Of a stretch of DNA of 64,000 bases, positions 17,401 to 25,567 are shown one piece after another (positions within the stretch are counted from its first letter, which is position 1; the number at the start of each line of letters is the position of its first letter). The notes beneath the pieces were generated by a model that saw only the letters and a program-made list of their open reading frames with translations, made no database searches and had not been told where the DNA came from. The translations under genes and the position numbers were made by a program. This DNA comes from UBA1715 sp964346725 (GTDB lineage: Bacteria > Bacteroidota > Bacteroidia > Bacteroidales > UBA1715). Where the stretch lies: positions 124,001 through 188,000 of the forward strand of contig CAYFVM010000001.1 in NCBI GenBank assembly GCA_964346725.1. The letters run 5' to 3'.

Positions 17401-20400
17401 TTCGGAAGATGTGTTACGCGATGGTCGCAAAGCGGCAGAAAACGGTATGGTTACAGACAAAACTCGTTTTGACGAAACCGTTTGGGGACGCGTTCCTAAC
17501 TATTCAGTTGTTGAAAACGGTTTCAGTAGCGATATTGATCGTGAAATTCAAGATGTTGGTCTTGATGGATTGTCAGATATGGCCGAGCAACAATTTTTTG
17601 CGCAATATTTGTCGGAAGTTAAAGAAATTGTTACCCCTGAAGTGTACGAAACATTCCGTAATGACCCTTCAAACGATAACTTTTCGTCATATTTGGATAA
17701 TAGAGGTGAGGAACGTGACATTGTGTGGCGTTATAGATATTTTAACGGAACCGATGGCAATTCTCCTTCTGAAACTACGCAAGGTCTCTCTTCATATAGA
17801 CCAGATGTTGAAGACTTGAATCAAGACAATACGTTGCAAGAATCAGAGGCATACTATCAATATTATATAAGTTTGCGCCCCGAAGATATGGTTGTGGGTA
17901 AAAACTATATTGAAGACGTAATAACTGAGGTAGTCAACAACGACAACTACCAAACACAAGCCAATTGGTATCAGTTCAAAATTCCTATCAATAGCGAAGA
18001 CAAAGAACGAATAGGAAACATTTCCGATTTCCGCGACATATCCTCTATGCGTATGTTCCTTCGTAATTTCAATGATTCTATCATTTTGAGAATTGCTGAA
18101 TTAACCTTGGTATATAGCAATTGGCGTGTGTTTGAAAAACCACTTTTTGAATCAGGCGAGTACGATTTGTTTTCCGATTCAAAAGTGGATATTTCTTCCG
18201 TAAATATTGAAGAAAATAGTACTCGTGCTCCAGTCAATTATGTGTTGCCTCCGAATGTGAATCGTGTGATAGACCCAACAAGTACTACCTTGGAAGAATT
18301 GAACGAATCGGCGCTCTCAATGAAAGTGGTTGATTTGGAAGATGGAAATTCAAAAGCAATATACAAGCAAGTAAACAAAGATTTCCGCCAATTTGGAACG
18401 TTGGAAATGTTTGTACATGCTGAAGCGTTAATTGACGAAGAAAATTCACTTGATGATGACGATTTATATGCATTTATCCGTTTGGGCTCTGATTATGTAG
18501 ACAATTATTACGAATACGAAATTCCTTTGAAAATTACACCACATATTACTGGTGATGGTTCGTTGTACAATAATAACAGTACAAACGATCGTCTGATAGT
18601 TTGGCCTGAGAGTAATAAGATATCGCTTCCATTTGAAGTTCTTACGAATTTGAAAATGGAACGCAACAAAATGATAAATGAAGGAACCATTCCTGAACTG
18701 GAAACATATCATGTCTATACCATTTCGTATGGCGACAATAGAGTGAGTGTAAAAGGAAATCCAAATGTTGGTAATGTGCGAACAATCATGATAGGTGTGC
18801 GCAACCGTAAGAAGAAAACTTCAAATCCCGCAGACGATGGGCTAAAGAAATCCGGTATTGTGTGGTTCAACGAACTTCGTTTAACCGACATGAACGATCA
18901 GAGTGGTTGGGCTACCATTGGTTCGCTGCGAACAAGTCTTGCCGATTTGGCAACAATTTCGTTGGCAGGCAAGGTGAGCAAGCCAGGTTTTGGTAGCGTA
19001 GACCAAAAAGTGTTTGAACGCAGTACCGAAAACCTTTATCAATATGACGTGGCATCGAGTGTGGCCTTGCATAAATTCTTCCCTGAATCGTGGAAGCTTG
19101 TGATACCATTCTATGTTGATTTGTCTGAAACATACATTCGTCCACAATACGACCCAACAAACCCCGACATTACGTTGGAGAGATCATTGTCAAATTTAAT
19201 GACACGCCACGAACGCGATTCATTGCTTGACATTACGCAAGAGTTTACGCAGAATTTTAGCTATAATTTTACAAACGTAAAAATAGCTAGAGTGCCTAAA
19301 AAACAGCACCCGTTCAATATCTCGAACTTTTCGGGTACCTTTGCCTACAATCGATTTCTTGCTCACGATGTTGATTACCAACTCAATTACAAACATGAAT
19401 ATCGAGTGGTGTTTAACTATGCGTATAATATGCGCCCAAAGAATTATCAACCGTTTAAATCAAATCGCATAGGCTTGATTAAGAATTTTAACTTCTATTT
19501 GTTGCCGGCAAGCGTTTCATTTAAAAGCGAGTGGGATAGAATTTACAAAGAACAGCAACGGAGAAATCTTTCGGCATATACATTTGAATTGCCGAAAACA
19601 GCCAGCAAGCAATTCTATTGGTATAGAACCTATAGTGTTAATTATCCAATATCAAAGGGCTTAAAATTTTCCTATAATGCCACAAACGAGTCTCGTTTGA
19701 ACGAGCCGGATGGCGTTATAGATAAGACCGATGAAGAAATTTGGCGCGACTATAAACGCAAGGTATGGAATAGTGCAAAAACATTTGGTGAAAATATGGA
19801 GTTTCAACAAAAATGGAACTTGTCATGGCAAGTGCCTATCAATATGATTTCTGCTCTTAATTGGACTACGTTGAACTACAAATATTCCGGTACATACGAT
19901 TGGCAACAGGGAACAGAAACTGCCGATGAGAGTCTTGACTATGGAAACATTATTACAAATTCCGGTACCCATACTATAGATGGAACAATCAACTTTACCA
20001 GTTTGTATAACAAGTCAAAATACCTTTCGGGAGTACAAAAACGAATGAAGGCGACTTCTTCTAAATCAAAAAATACCAAGAAGAAAGAAACGGTAAAATA
20101 CACTAAAACAAACTTTAAGACAAATTCGGAGAATACAGCTGTTATCAATCATAAATTGGGAACAACCGATGTGCGCGTAACTGTTTTGGACGAAGACGGT
20201 GTACTAGTTACAACACAACTCAAAGTGATTTCGCCAAAGAAAGTAGAAGTTACCTGTGAACGTATAGTAGAACGTGGGAAATTGACTATCACAGGGAAAA
20301 AGGAGGTAGAACAAACACCATTAAAGGAAGCAACCGACAAGGTTGTAAACACGTTGATGATGTTCAAAAATGCATCAATAACCTATACGCGGAGCGAGGG

Positions 20401-21712
20401 AAGTCTTGTCCCAGGCTACAAATTCGATTCTCAAATGTTTGGTTTGTATAAGCCTTTTACTGCTTCCTCAAAACCAGGTTGGGGCTATGTTATGGGATTA
20501 GTTCCCAACGATTTGGAATCGCATCTCACTACTGAAGATTGGTTGGTTGATAACGATAATATCAGCGATAAATTACAACACGTGTATTCGGATAAATTGC
20601 GATTGCAGTCATCACTAGAGCCGGTTAAAAATATGAGAATAACCTTGTCTGCTGAACGCAATTATTCGAAAGATTATACGAAATATTTGTGGGGCGATGC
20701 GCAAGAAAACGAGCAAAATCGTTTGACTTCTGGAAACTTCAGCTTGTCATGCAATACAATGGCTTCAACCTTCAATTCAGATAAGGCTTACGATCGTTTC
20801 AAGAAAAATCGTTTGACAATAGCACATCGTTTGGCAAACGAAAAATTAGGTCCGAACTATGAAACTAACGTTGATAATGGTTTCCCTGCCTTGTATAACG
20901 AATTGTCTCAAGATGTATTGATACCTGCTTTCTTCTCTGCATACACAGGCCAATCGGTTAATAAGGTGGATGTGAATAATTACTTTATTCCAATGTTTTC
21001 AAGCTTCAACACATTCTTACGCTCGTTGAATTGGAGATTTACCTATAATGGATTGTCTAAGTTACCATTCTTTAAAAAATATTTTAAGTCGGTTAACATT
21101 AATCATGCATACACATCAAACTACAACATGGGGTCTTACGAAACATTCTCCTCGTCAAATATGTATGAAGATGATTTCTACATAGATCCGGTTGATGGTT
21201 CGCTCTACGTTTCGCCTGAATACGATGTTTCAACCGTAAGCATATCGGAGCGATTGAATCCGTTGATTGGTTTTGATTCAAAATTGAAAAATAATTTGAC
21301 CGCAAAAGTTGAATTGCGTAGAAATAGAACGGTAACATTGTCATTTACCAATACCGAAATTTCCGAAGTATCTAATTTGGAATACGTGGTAGGAGCGGGA
21401 TATGTGTTTGATAATTTCAAATTAAACATTAACACAGCAGGCAAAACGCATCAGTTTGAAAACGATTTGACCGTTCGACTTGATTTTTCTATACGTGATA
21501 ATCAAACAATTCGTCGTAATATTGCAGAAGATATTACAAGAAAAATATCTGGAACAAAATCGTATGCGTTGAAAACCTATGCTGAGTACATGTTGAGCGA
21601 GAGAATTACATTCCGACTTTATTTGGAATACACAATGAATCAACCATTGACCAATGGATATAGAACGTCAACAACGAGTGGTGGTATCAATATGCGATTC
21701 TCGTTAATGTAA
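14432..21712 (+). CDS. sprA: SprA, outer-membrane translocon of the type IX secretion system
   Basis: A giant 2426-residue outer-membrane beta-barrel that forms the T9SS conduit through which CHU_C- or CTD-tagged proteins pass. Family hallmarks are visible: a signal peptide (about 1-35), the N-terminal block LNFGLKFTNNHNPRLSKKQQ and NKIQMSVTGSIGDRVSM near 170-205, then long alternating beta segments to a C-terminal strand ending MRFSLM. The length is typical. The best start is TTG at 14432, directly before KSVAQIYLICVLALL; no ATG is available at the N-terminus. The last base of the stop overlaps the porin ATG. Together with the cargo at 8339 this shows a working T9SS in the organism; other T9SS genes are outside the window. 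Confidence 0.96.
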   Translation: MKSVAQIYLICVLALLSVALASAMGVSRAIVFAEVSRPQDTSKLQSPLPRETGNTFNDANNNSNGIRLEESPNTGYKVDYNPETDEYEAAKMVGDNAVTPTYSLPSSDYFKMSGKQRSRDYWRTRAQETRTGSTSSYEPSFDFLGENSALADLIDIKPQGAAELNFGLKFTNNHNPRLSKKQQRQLQFDFDNKIQMSVTGSIGDRVSMTIKYDTESQFEFEQEIKLKYEGDEDEIIKNIEVGNVTFPLSSSLISGSSSLFGVKTDLQFGKLFLSGVFSRQQGEMSSITVQGGAQTEDFEIHSDEYDNNKHYFLSHFFRDHYEESLKNLPEINSGVEIRKVEVWVTQTSSGKEDARNVLALTELGDEYTTGIGGEKEYGVSDNGKLYKKVKNISGIRSINTISTALGTSYEQGPDYEKIEQAVLLKPTEYDVNTKLGYISLRSPVSASKVLAVAYEYEYKGKVYQVGEFSSDGVEAPDVLIVKLLKGTEANPAYSNWDLMMKNVYALGSYQISNEDFVLDVLYQDDRTGSPIPYLSEGNLQGKSLLSVLQMDKLSSDLQPYSDGLFDFVEGVTVKSSRGLIYFPVLEPFGSSLTEQISDEALASKYVYQELYDSTLSVARQVAEKNKFLIKGSYKSSVSSEISLNTTQVKSVKVMCGGLTLIEGSDYTVDYSSGTLTIINQGILESGSTINITYENDPLFSTTTKTYMGVRAEYRYSDNITFGGTLIHLSEVPSVRKVGFDDYPICNSIWGVDAKYSTESMFLTKIVDKIPLIDTKEMSYIEASAEFAELLPGQSKFISDAISIDDFENSEGRIYLREPTSWRIASTPQGQKSLFPEASLINDVAFNYNKALISWYNINTSFYERSSPVSKAIQAEQFSRTVYQSNLFPNRDLSTYEDVPMTLLNIAYYPYERGQNNYDTKGRNGISSGLAPDGKLNNPTSRWGGIMQSLTTTDFEANNVEYIEFWMMDPFITDEQHLHEGGDFYINIGRLSEDVLRDGRKAAENGMVTDKTRFDETVWGRVPNYSVVENGFSSDIDREIQDVGLDGLSDMAEQQFFAQYLSEVKEIVTPEVYETFRNDPSNDNFSSYLDNRGEERDIVWRYRYFNGTDGNSPSETTQGLSSYRPDVEDLNQDNTLQESEAYYQYYISLRPEDMVVGKNYIEDVITEVVNNDNYQTQANWYQFKIPINSEDKERIGNISDFRDISSMRMFLRNFNDSIILRIAELTLVYSNWRVFEKPLFESGEYDLFSDSKVDISSVNIEENSTRAPVNYVLPPNVNRVIDPTSTTLEELNESALSMKVVDLEDGNSKAIYKQVNKDFRQFGTLEMFVHAEALIDEENSLDDDDLYAFIRLGSDYVDNYYEYEIPLKITPHITGDGSLYNNNSTNDRLIVWPESNKISLPFEVLTNLKMERNKMINEGTIPELETYHVYTISYGDNRVSVKGNPNVGNVRTIMIGVRNRKKKTSNPADDGLKKSGIVWFNELRLTDMNDQSGWATIGSLRTSLADLATISLAGKVSKPGFGSVDQKVFERSTENLYQYDVASSVALHKFFPESWKLVIPFYVDLSETYIRPQYDPTNPDITLERSLSNLMTRHERDSLLDITQEFTQNFSYNFTNVKIARVPKKQHPFNISNFSGTFAYNRFLAHDVDYQLNYKHEYRVVFNYAYNMRPKNYQPFKSNRIGLIKNFNFYLLPASVSFKSEWDRIYKEQQRRNLSAYTFELPKTASKQFYWYRTYSVNYPISKGLKFSYNATNESRLNEPDGVIDKTDEEIWRDYKRKVWNSAKTFGENMEFQQKWNLSWQVPINMISALNWTTLNYKYSGTYDWQQGTETADESLDYGNIITNSGTHTIDGTINFTSLYNKSKYLSGVQKRMKATSSKSKNTKKKETVKYTKTNFKTNSENTAVINHKLGTTDVRVTVLDEDGVLVTTQLKVISPKKVEVTCERIVERGKLTITGKKEVEQTPLKEATDKVVNTLMMFKNASITYTRSEGSLVPGYKFDSQMFGLYKPFTASSKPGWGYVMGLVPNDLESHLTTEDWLVDNDNISDKLQHVYSDKLRLQSSLEPVKNMRITLSAERNYSKDYTKYLWGDAQENEQNRLTSGNFSLSCNTMASTFNSDKAYDRFKKNRLTIAHRLANEKLGPNYETNVDNGFPALYNELSQDVLIPAFFSAYTGQSVNKVDVNNYFIPMFSSFNTFLRSLNWRFTYNGLSKLPFFKKYFKSVNINHAYTSNYNMGSYETFSSSNMYEDDFYIDPVDGSLYVSPEYDVSTVSISERLNPLIGFDSKLKNNLTAKVELRRNRTVTLSFTNTEISEVSNLEYVVGAGYVFDNFKLNINTAGKTHQFENDLTVRLDFSIRDNQTIRRNIAEDITRKISGTKSYALKTYAEYMLSERITFRLYLEYTMNQPLTNGYRTSTTSGGINMRFSLM

Positions 21713-23589
21713 TGAAAATGAATAACGTGAATAGAAAACGAATTATACTTATTTTGGCTTGTCTGGGTGCCTTTTGCGCGGTGAGCAATGCCCAGGAAAC
21801 TCCGAAAGATTCTACCAAACCGGTACAAAAAGAAATATATCAGTGGTCGTACAATGCCACTCATACTAAACGTTTTAGAGAAAATATAGATACTTTACAA
21901 ACCTTTTTTTATTTACACGAACCAAACGGAAGCATTGCCGATTATTTCGTAGACGTGGCCGGCTATGCCTCTCCTACGTTTTCGATACTCTATCAACCAC
22001 GAGCAAATGAACCATTTTCTATGCGTGCATACAAACGTTCTCTTGTGACTGTTCATGACATTCCAGAATACACCGTGCAACGTCCGTATTCGCAACTTTT
22101 TTATTCAGGAGGTTTCAATAGCGAACAGTCTGGCCGTTTTCTCCACACGCAAAACATTAATAAATATTGCAATGTTGGTTTCAATTTGAATTTCTATCGC
22201 AATTTGGGTGAATACGAAAATCAAGGAATAGTAGGCCAGCACGTTGCTCCGTGGATTACCTATTACGGACCGCGATTTTCAACAACATTCAAGTATGCCT
22301 TCAATAATATTCGTCGTGGCGAAAATGGTGGTATTGCCGCCGATTCGTTATTGTATAACGAAAATTTATTGCGAATGAAATTCCCGAAAGCTGAGTCATC
22401 GTTGCGTTTTCAAGATGCTCAGTTTGTGCAAAAATGGAATCTTGGTCGTAAGCCCAAAGAAGATAGTGCTTCGTTAGAAATACCTCAGTATAAGAACGCT
22501 ATAGGCTATCGTCTTGATTATTATACCGTCAAACGCATTTATTCCGACATTACTCCCGATACGAGTTTTTATACGAATGTCTTGTACGATTCAACAACAA
22601 CGGCAGACACATCTATCTATAAAAATATGTCGAATGCCTTGTTTTTTGAGTGCAATAGAAAAATAAATTCAATGCAGGTTGTTGCAAATTTTGCGCTAGG
22701 AATGGAGTATCTGTCGCTAATGTATCACGATTACAATTATTCTATCCCAGAGTATTTTGAGAATAGTCAATTTTATGAAGGAACGTTTTATGTTTCGTTG
22801 CCATGGAAAATCTCAGCTTCTCATAATCATCGATATTACTTTGCCGGTGATGCTCAAAATGATTTCAAAACATCAACTGAATTACAGAAAGACTTCATAC
22901 TTGGAGAACAAACAATTTCTGTCAAAGCTGGTCATGAATATGCTCACGAAGGCTCACATTGGTCGTATTTGAACTATGAGACAAATAACTATGCGTGGCA
23001 TAATGATTTTGCGGCAGAGAATAAAAACGACGTGTATGCATTCTTTTCGTCATCGTTTGGCAATATGTCGGCAGAAATACATTATTATACGTTGAAGAAT
23101 TATGTAGCATTTGATAACACGGGCACGTTGAACCAAACCACAAAGGCAGGAAATGCACTAACCGTAAATCTAAAGAAAACAACCAATTTTAAATATATGG
23201 TGATGCAAAATGGTGTGGTATATCAAGACGTAGCAATTGCAAATCAAGAGTATCCGAATTGGGCTACATATAACTCGGTTGCATTTCGTTGGGCTTTGTA
23301 CAAAAAATTGCTTCATTTTACTATTGGAGGCGAGTTGTTGTATTATCCGTCATACAACGTTCCTGTTTATGATGGCGCCATTGGTGATTTTATTCCTCAA
23401 ACGCAATATAAATATGGAGGATTCCCTTTTGTGAATGCTTTTGCTACGGTACGTTACAAACCGGTAAAAGTATTTGTGAAGTACTCAGGATTGTATGCCT
23501 TGATTAAAGGAGAGAACTATCCGATAGCAAGCTATCCTCAAAGCAACGGAACTATTTCGTTCGGCCTTTCGTGGTTGTTTTATAACTAA
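21712..23589 (+). CDS. Putative porin (Porin_10-like outer-membrane barrel)
   Basis: A 625-residue outer-membrane protein. Signal peptide ends about residue 24 (AVSNAQ). The mature part is rich in alternating aromatic and polar residues (YASPTFSILYQPR, YSQLFYSGGFNSEQSGRF, TVRYKPVKVFVKYSGLYAL) and ends FGLSWLFYN, with the terminal aromatic/asparagine pattern of barrels. It resembles the Bacteroidetes Porin_10 family. Translationally coupled to sprA (ATG overlaps the sprA stop); a second ATG is 6 bases later. A link with T9SS is suggested only by the coupling. Followed by a terminator at 23708. Confidence 0.82.
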   Translation: MKMNNVNRKRIILILACLGAFCAVSNAQETPKDSTKPVQKEIYQWSYNATHTKRFRENIDTLQTFFYLHEPNGSIADYFVDVAGYASPTFSILYQPRANEPFSMRAYKRSLVTVHDIPEYTVQRPYSQLFYSGGFNSEQSGRFLHTQNINKYCNVGFNLNFYRNLGEYENQGIVGQHVAPWITYYGPRFSTTFKYAFNNIRRGENGGIAADSLLYNENLLRMKFPKAESSLRFQDAQFVQKWNLGRKPKEDSASLEIPQYKNAIGYRLDYYTVKRIYSDITPDTSFYTNVLYDSTTTADTSIYKNMSNALFFECNRKINSMQVVANFALGMEYLSLMYHDYNYSIPEYFENSQFYEGTFYVSLPWKISASHNHRYYFAGDAQNDFKTSTELQKDFILGEQTISVKAGHEYAHEGSHWSYLNYETNNYAWHNDFAAENKNDVYAFFSSSFGNMSAEIHYYTLKNYVAFDNTGTLNQTTKAGNALTVNLKKTTNFKYMVMQNGVVYQDVAIANQEYPNWATYNSVAFRWALYKKLLHFTIGGELLYYPSYNVPVYDGAIGDFIPQTQYKYGGFPFVNAFATVRYKPVKVFVKYSGLYALIKGENYPIASYPQSNGTISFGLSWLFYN

Positions 23590-23667
23590 TAGAATAGGGC
23601 TTCACCAGAATTTATTAACAATCAAAAAGATTTTGTGCAAATAGGTATTGCCATTTCTAAAAAAATG

Positions 23668-23675
23668 TATATTTG
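23668..23675 (+). promoter_or_regulatory. -7 promoter element with no gene behind it
   Basis: TATATTTG within AAAAAAATGTATATTTG. The surrounding 36 bases are nearly the same as the yggS promoter at 54410-54445. The next feature downstream is a terminator, not an ORF. Confidence 0.5.
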
Positions 23676-23681
23676 CAATAC

Positions 23682-23747
23682 TGTTACGCTTTATTATTTA
23701 AATGAATGGCGGCGAGAAGAACCAAAAACTTTTCCCGCCTTTTTTTA
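23682..23747 (+). ncRNA. Candidate small RNA between porin and MADNYLE genes
   Basis: A promoter element at 23668-23675 is followed after about 32 bases by a strong hairpin and seven T. The transcript would be about 65 nucleotides, start near 23682 and overlap only the last codon of the convergent small gene. The only plus-strand reading frame is the shadow of that small gene. Inference from sequence only; the hairpin could simply end porin transcription. Confidence 0.3.
23708..23746 (+). terminator. Intrinsic terminator
   Basis: GGCGG-C-GAGAAG pairs with CTTTTCCCGCC (one bulged C, one G-T pair), 9-base loop, then TTTTTTT at 23740-23746. Ends the sprA/porin transcript or the candidate sRNA. 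Confidence 0.75.
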
Positions 23748-23882
23748 TTTCCCAGATTTTGGTTCAGTAGGTTTTGGGGTAGTAGTTTTCGAGGAAAGAA
23801 GACCTAATTTCTTCTTCCGCTCGTATTCCGCTTTCTTTCTGAGGTATTCCTCGTATTTGTTTTCTAAATAATTGTCTGCCAT
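23745..23882 (-). CDS. Small MADNYLE-type protein (45 residues)
   Basis: A short lysine/glutamate-rich cytoplasmic protein beginning MADNYLENKYEEYLRKKAEY and ending in a Thr/Pro/Lys tail (PKPTEPKSGK). Proteins with this MADNYLE opening are widespread but unstudied small proteins of Bacteroidetes, as far as I remember. It starts two bases after the stop of the preceding lipoprotein gene, so it is the last gene of that operon. It was probably missed by length cut-offs. Function unknown; the charged helix suggests a binding partner such as a nucleic acid or ribosome, which is only a guess. Confidence 0.7.
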   Translation of the reverse strand: MADNYLENKYEEYLRKKAEYERKKKLGLLSSKTTTPKPTEPKSGK

Positions 23883-23884
23883 TA

Positions 23885-24535
23885 TTATTTAGTCAATAAA
23901 GGATCTTCGCTGTCAAAGCCTGAACATCCAGTTGCTTCACAAGATTGTTCGGTGCGAATAATGGTGAAAGCACCGTTCATTGTGGTGATAGGTTCGTTTT
24001 TGCTTGCATCAGGATAAATGCAAAGTCTGAAGTCATATTTCCCCGTTAAGTGCTTGCCTTTCACTGGTATACTTGTTGAATCAATATAATAACCGTTGAA
24101 AACTCTCATTTGATTGTTGTAGTCTTCAATTTTTACAACTTCTTGTCCGTTTTTGAGAACGACGAACGTGTTGTATGGGAATTGTTCAATACCAATAATG
24201 TGAAGTACGTTATTCTTGGTGTCGTTGTATTTCGTATCTGGATTTACAACACAAGGGCAAAGTTCCGGAGTTTCTTTGCGTTCGGCTTCGGTACATACCG
24301 TTTTTAAATTTTTGTAAACAAAAGCCGGTTCCATGTATGTTTCCGTAATCGTTGAGTACACCATAGAATCGCATTCAGAAAGATTTGCCGGAGTAAATAC
24401 GTTTGGTACCGTGATAGTTGATTCTCCGTCAGACCATGTAGTAGCTTTGTTTGAACAAGTTACACAATCTTCGTCGCGATTGCAAGCAGAAATTAATCCT
24501 GCACAAAGCAATCCTAAAACAAGAGCTTTTTTCAT
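23885..24535 (-). CDS. Lipoprotein with a CHU_C-like fold and an internal insertion
   Basis: A 216-residue lipoprotein: signal peptide with lipobox ISAC at C18. After a short Cys-rich stretch (DCVTCSNK) comes ITVPNVFTPANLSECDSM, and after about 65 residues FPYNTFVVLKNGQEVVKIEDYNNQ, then LTGKYDFRLCIY. These are the landmarks, in order, of the gliding-motility C-terminal domain (VPNVFTPNGDG, NRWGQEVY, YNN..WDG, GTYYY), but here with an insertion rich in Cys and Pro (ERKETPELCPC). The WDG step is lost. It overlaps the upstream M42 peptidase gene by four bases. A surface-attached lipoprotein that reuses the T9SS tail fold is my inference; function unknown. Confidence 0.7.
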   Translation of the reverse strand: MKKALVLGLLCAGLISACNRDEDCVTCSNKATTWSDGESTITVPNVFTPANLSECDSMVYSTITETYMEPAFVYKNLKTVCTEAERKETPELCPCVVNPDTKYNDTKNNVLHIIGIEQFPYNTFVVLKNGQEVVKIEDYNNQMRVFNGYYIDSTSIPVKGKHLTGKYDFRLCIYPDASKNEPITTMNGAFTIIRTEQSCEATGCSGFDSEDPLLTK

Positions 24536-25563
24536 AGTGTATTGATAGTTAGGATTATTTCTTGTAAAAGTGTAATGCTGTTGTCCACATCTTTTTTGTG
24601 AACAGATTCAATTACTTGGTGTAAATGACGAGTAGGGATAGAAAGAGCACCTGCAATAGCGCCACCGGCAACCATTTTTTGCAACATACTGGTGTCGGTT
24701 CCGCCGCCTTGCATGATTTCTGCTTGATACGGAATTTGTTTTTTAGTAGCAACGTCTTTCATAAGAGAAACCAACGAGGTGTTGCAAATAACCGAAGAGT
24801 CCATGATTTTTATGCCCGGACCTGCTCCAAGTTTCGTTATCTGTTCTTGCGGACAACTTCCCGGAACGTCGTATGCTATGGTTGTATCAAGCGCAATGGC
24901 AACGTCGGGTTGTATTTTTAAGGCAGCAACTTGTGCGCCACGCAAACCTACTTCTTCTTGTACGGTGAACGTAAAATAGGTATTGAATGGCAACGTTTCC
25001 TTTTTTAGATTCTTAATAACTTCAATTAAGATATATACGGCAATTCTGTTGTCAAGCGATTTCCCGTTGACGCAGTCGCCCATTTCAATACATTCACGTT
25101 CGCGCGAAATAGGAGTGCCAATTTCTACAATCTTTTCCACTTCAGATTTTTCCATTCCCAAATCAATGAAGAAATCTTTTACGGTTACTTTTTTATCGCG
25201 TTCTTCAGGAGTCATTACGTGAATTGGTTTTGCTCCCATTACGCCCACAACGTCTTTTTTGCCGTGAACAATTACGCGTTGTGCGGTAAGAGTTTTTGGG
25301 TCAAATCCGCCAAGAGTGGTGAATTTCAAAAATCCGTTATCATCAATGTGTGTTACAATAAAACCTATTTCGTCCATGTGGGCGGCAATCATAAGCGATT
25401 TTTCGCTTGCGCCTTTGCGAAAAGCAACAAGGTTCCCCATATTGTCGGTAGAAACTGAATCAACGTAGGGCGTAATTTCTTTAATAACAGCAGTACGGAT
25501 TTTGTCTTCAAACCCAGAAGGACCGGCAATTTCGCTTAGTTTTTTTATAAGTTCAAAGTTCAT
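24532..25563 (-). CDS. M42 family metallo-aminopeptidase
   Basis: A 343-residue cytosolic peptidase of the tetrahedral TET/FrvX family, which forms large hollow dodecamers. All expected residues are present: H62 (AAHMDEIG), D171 (GKSLDNR), the catalytic pair E203/E204 (VQEEVGLRG), D226 (ALDTT) and H313 (PTRHLHQV). The PDZ-like insertion between 75 and 160 is of normal size. It sits 5 bases downstream of clpX and overlaps the lipoprotein gene that follows, so peptide trimming after Clp proteolysis is a plausible common theme (inference). Confidence 0.93.
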   Translation of the reverse strand: MNFELIKKLSEIAGPSGFEDKIRTAVIKEITPYVDSVSTDNMGNLVAFRKGASEKSLMIAAHMDEIGFIVTHIDDNGFLKFTTLGGFDPKTLTAQRVIVHGKKDVVGVMGAKPIHVMTPEERDKKVTVKDFFIDLGMEKSEVEKIVEIGTPISRERECIEMGDCVNGKSLDNRIAVYILIEVIKNLKKETLPFNTYFTFTVQEEVGLRGAQVAALKIQPDVAIALDTTIAYDVPGSCPQEQITKLGAGPGIKIMDSSVICNTSLVSLMKDVATKKQIPYQAEIMQGGGTDTSMLQKMVAGGAIAGALSIPTRHLHQVIESVHKKDVDNSITLLQEIILTINTL

Positions 25564-25567
25564 TGTG

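Noticed and set aside
17391..17819. 142-codon second-frame ORF inside sprA
   Set aside because: Composition like an out-of-frame translation of the SprA gene; no start signal or similarity.
23701..23871. Plus-strand frame after the orphan promoter (57 codons rich in Phe)
   Set aside because: It is antisense to the MADNYLE small gene and crosses a strong terminator.
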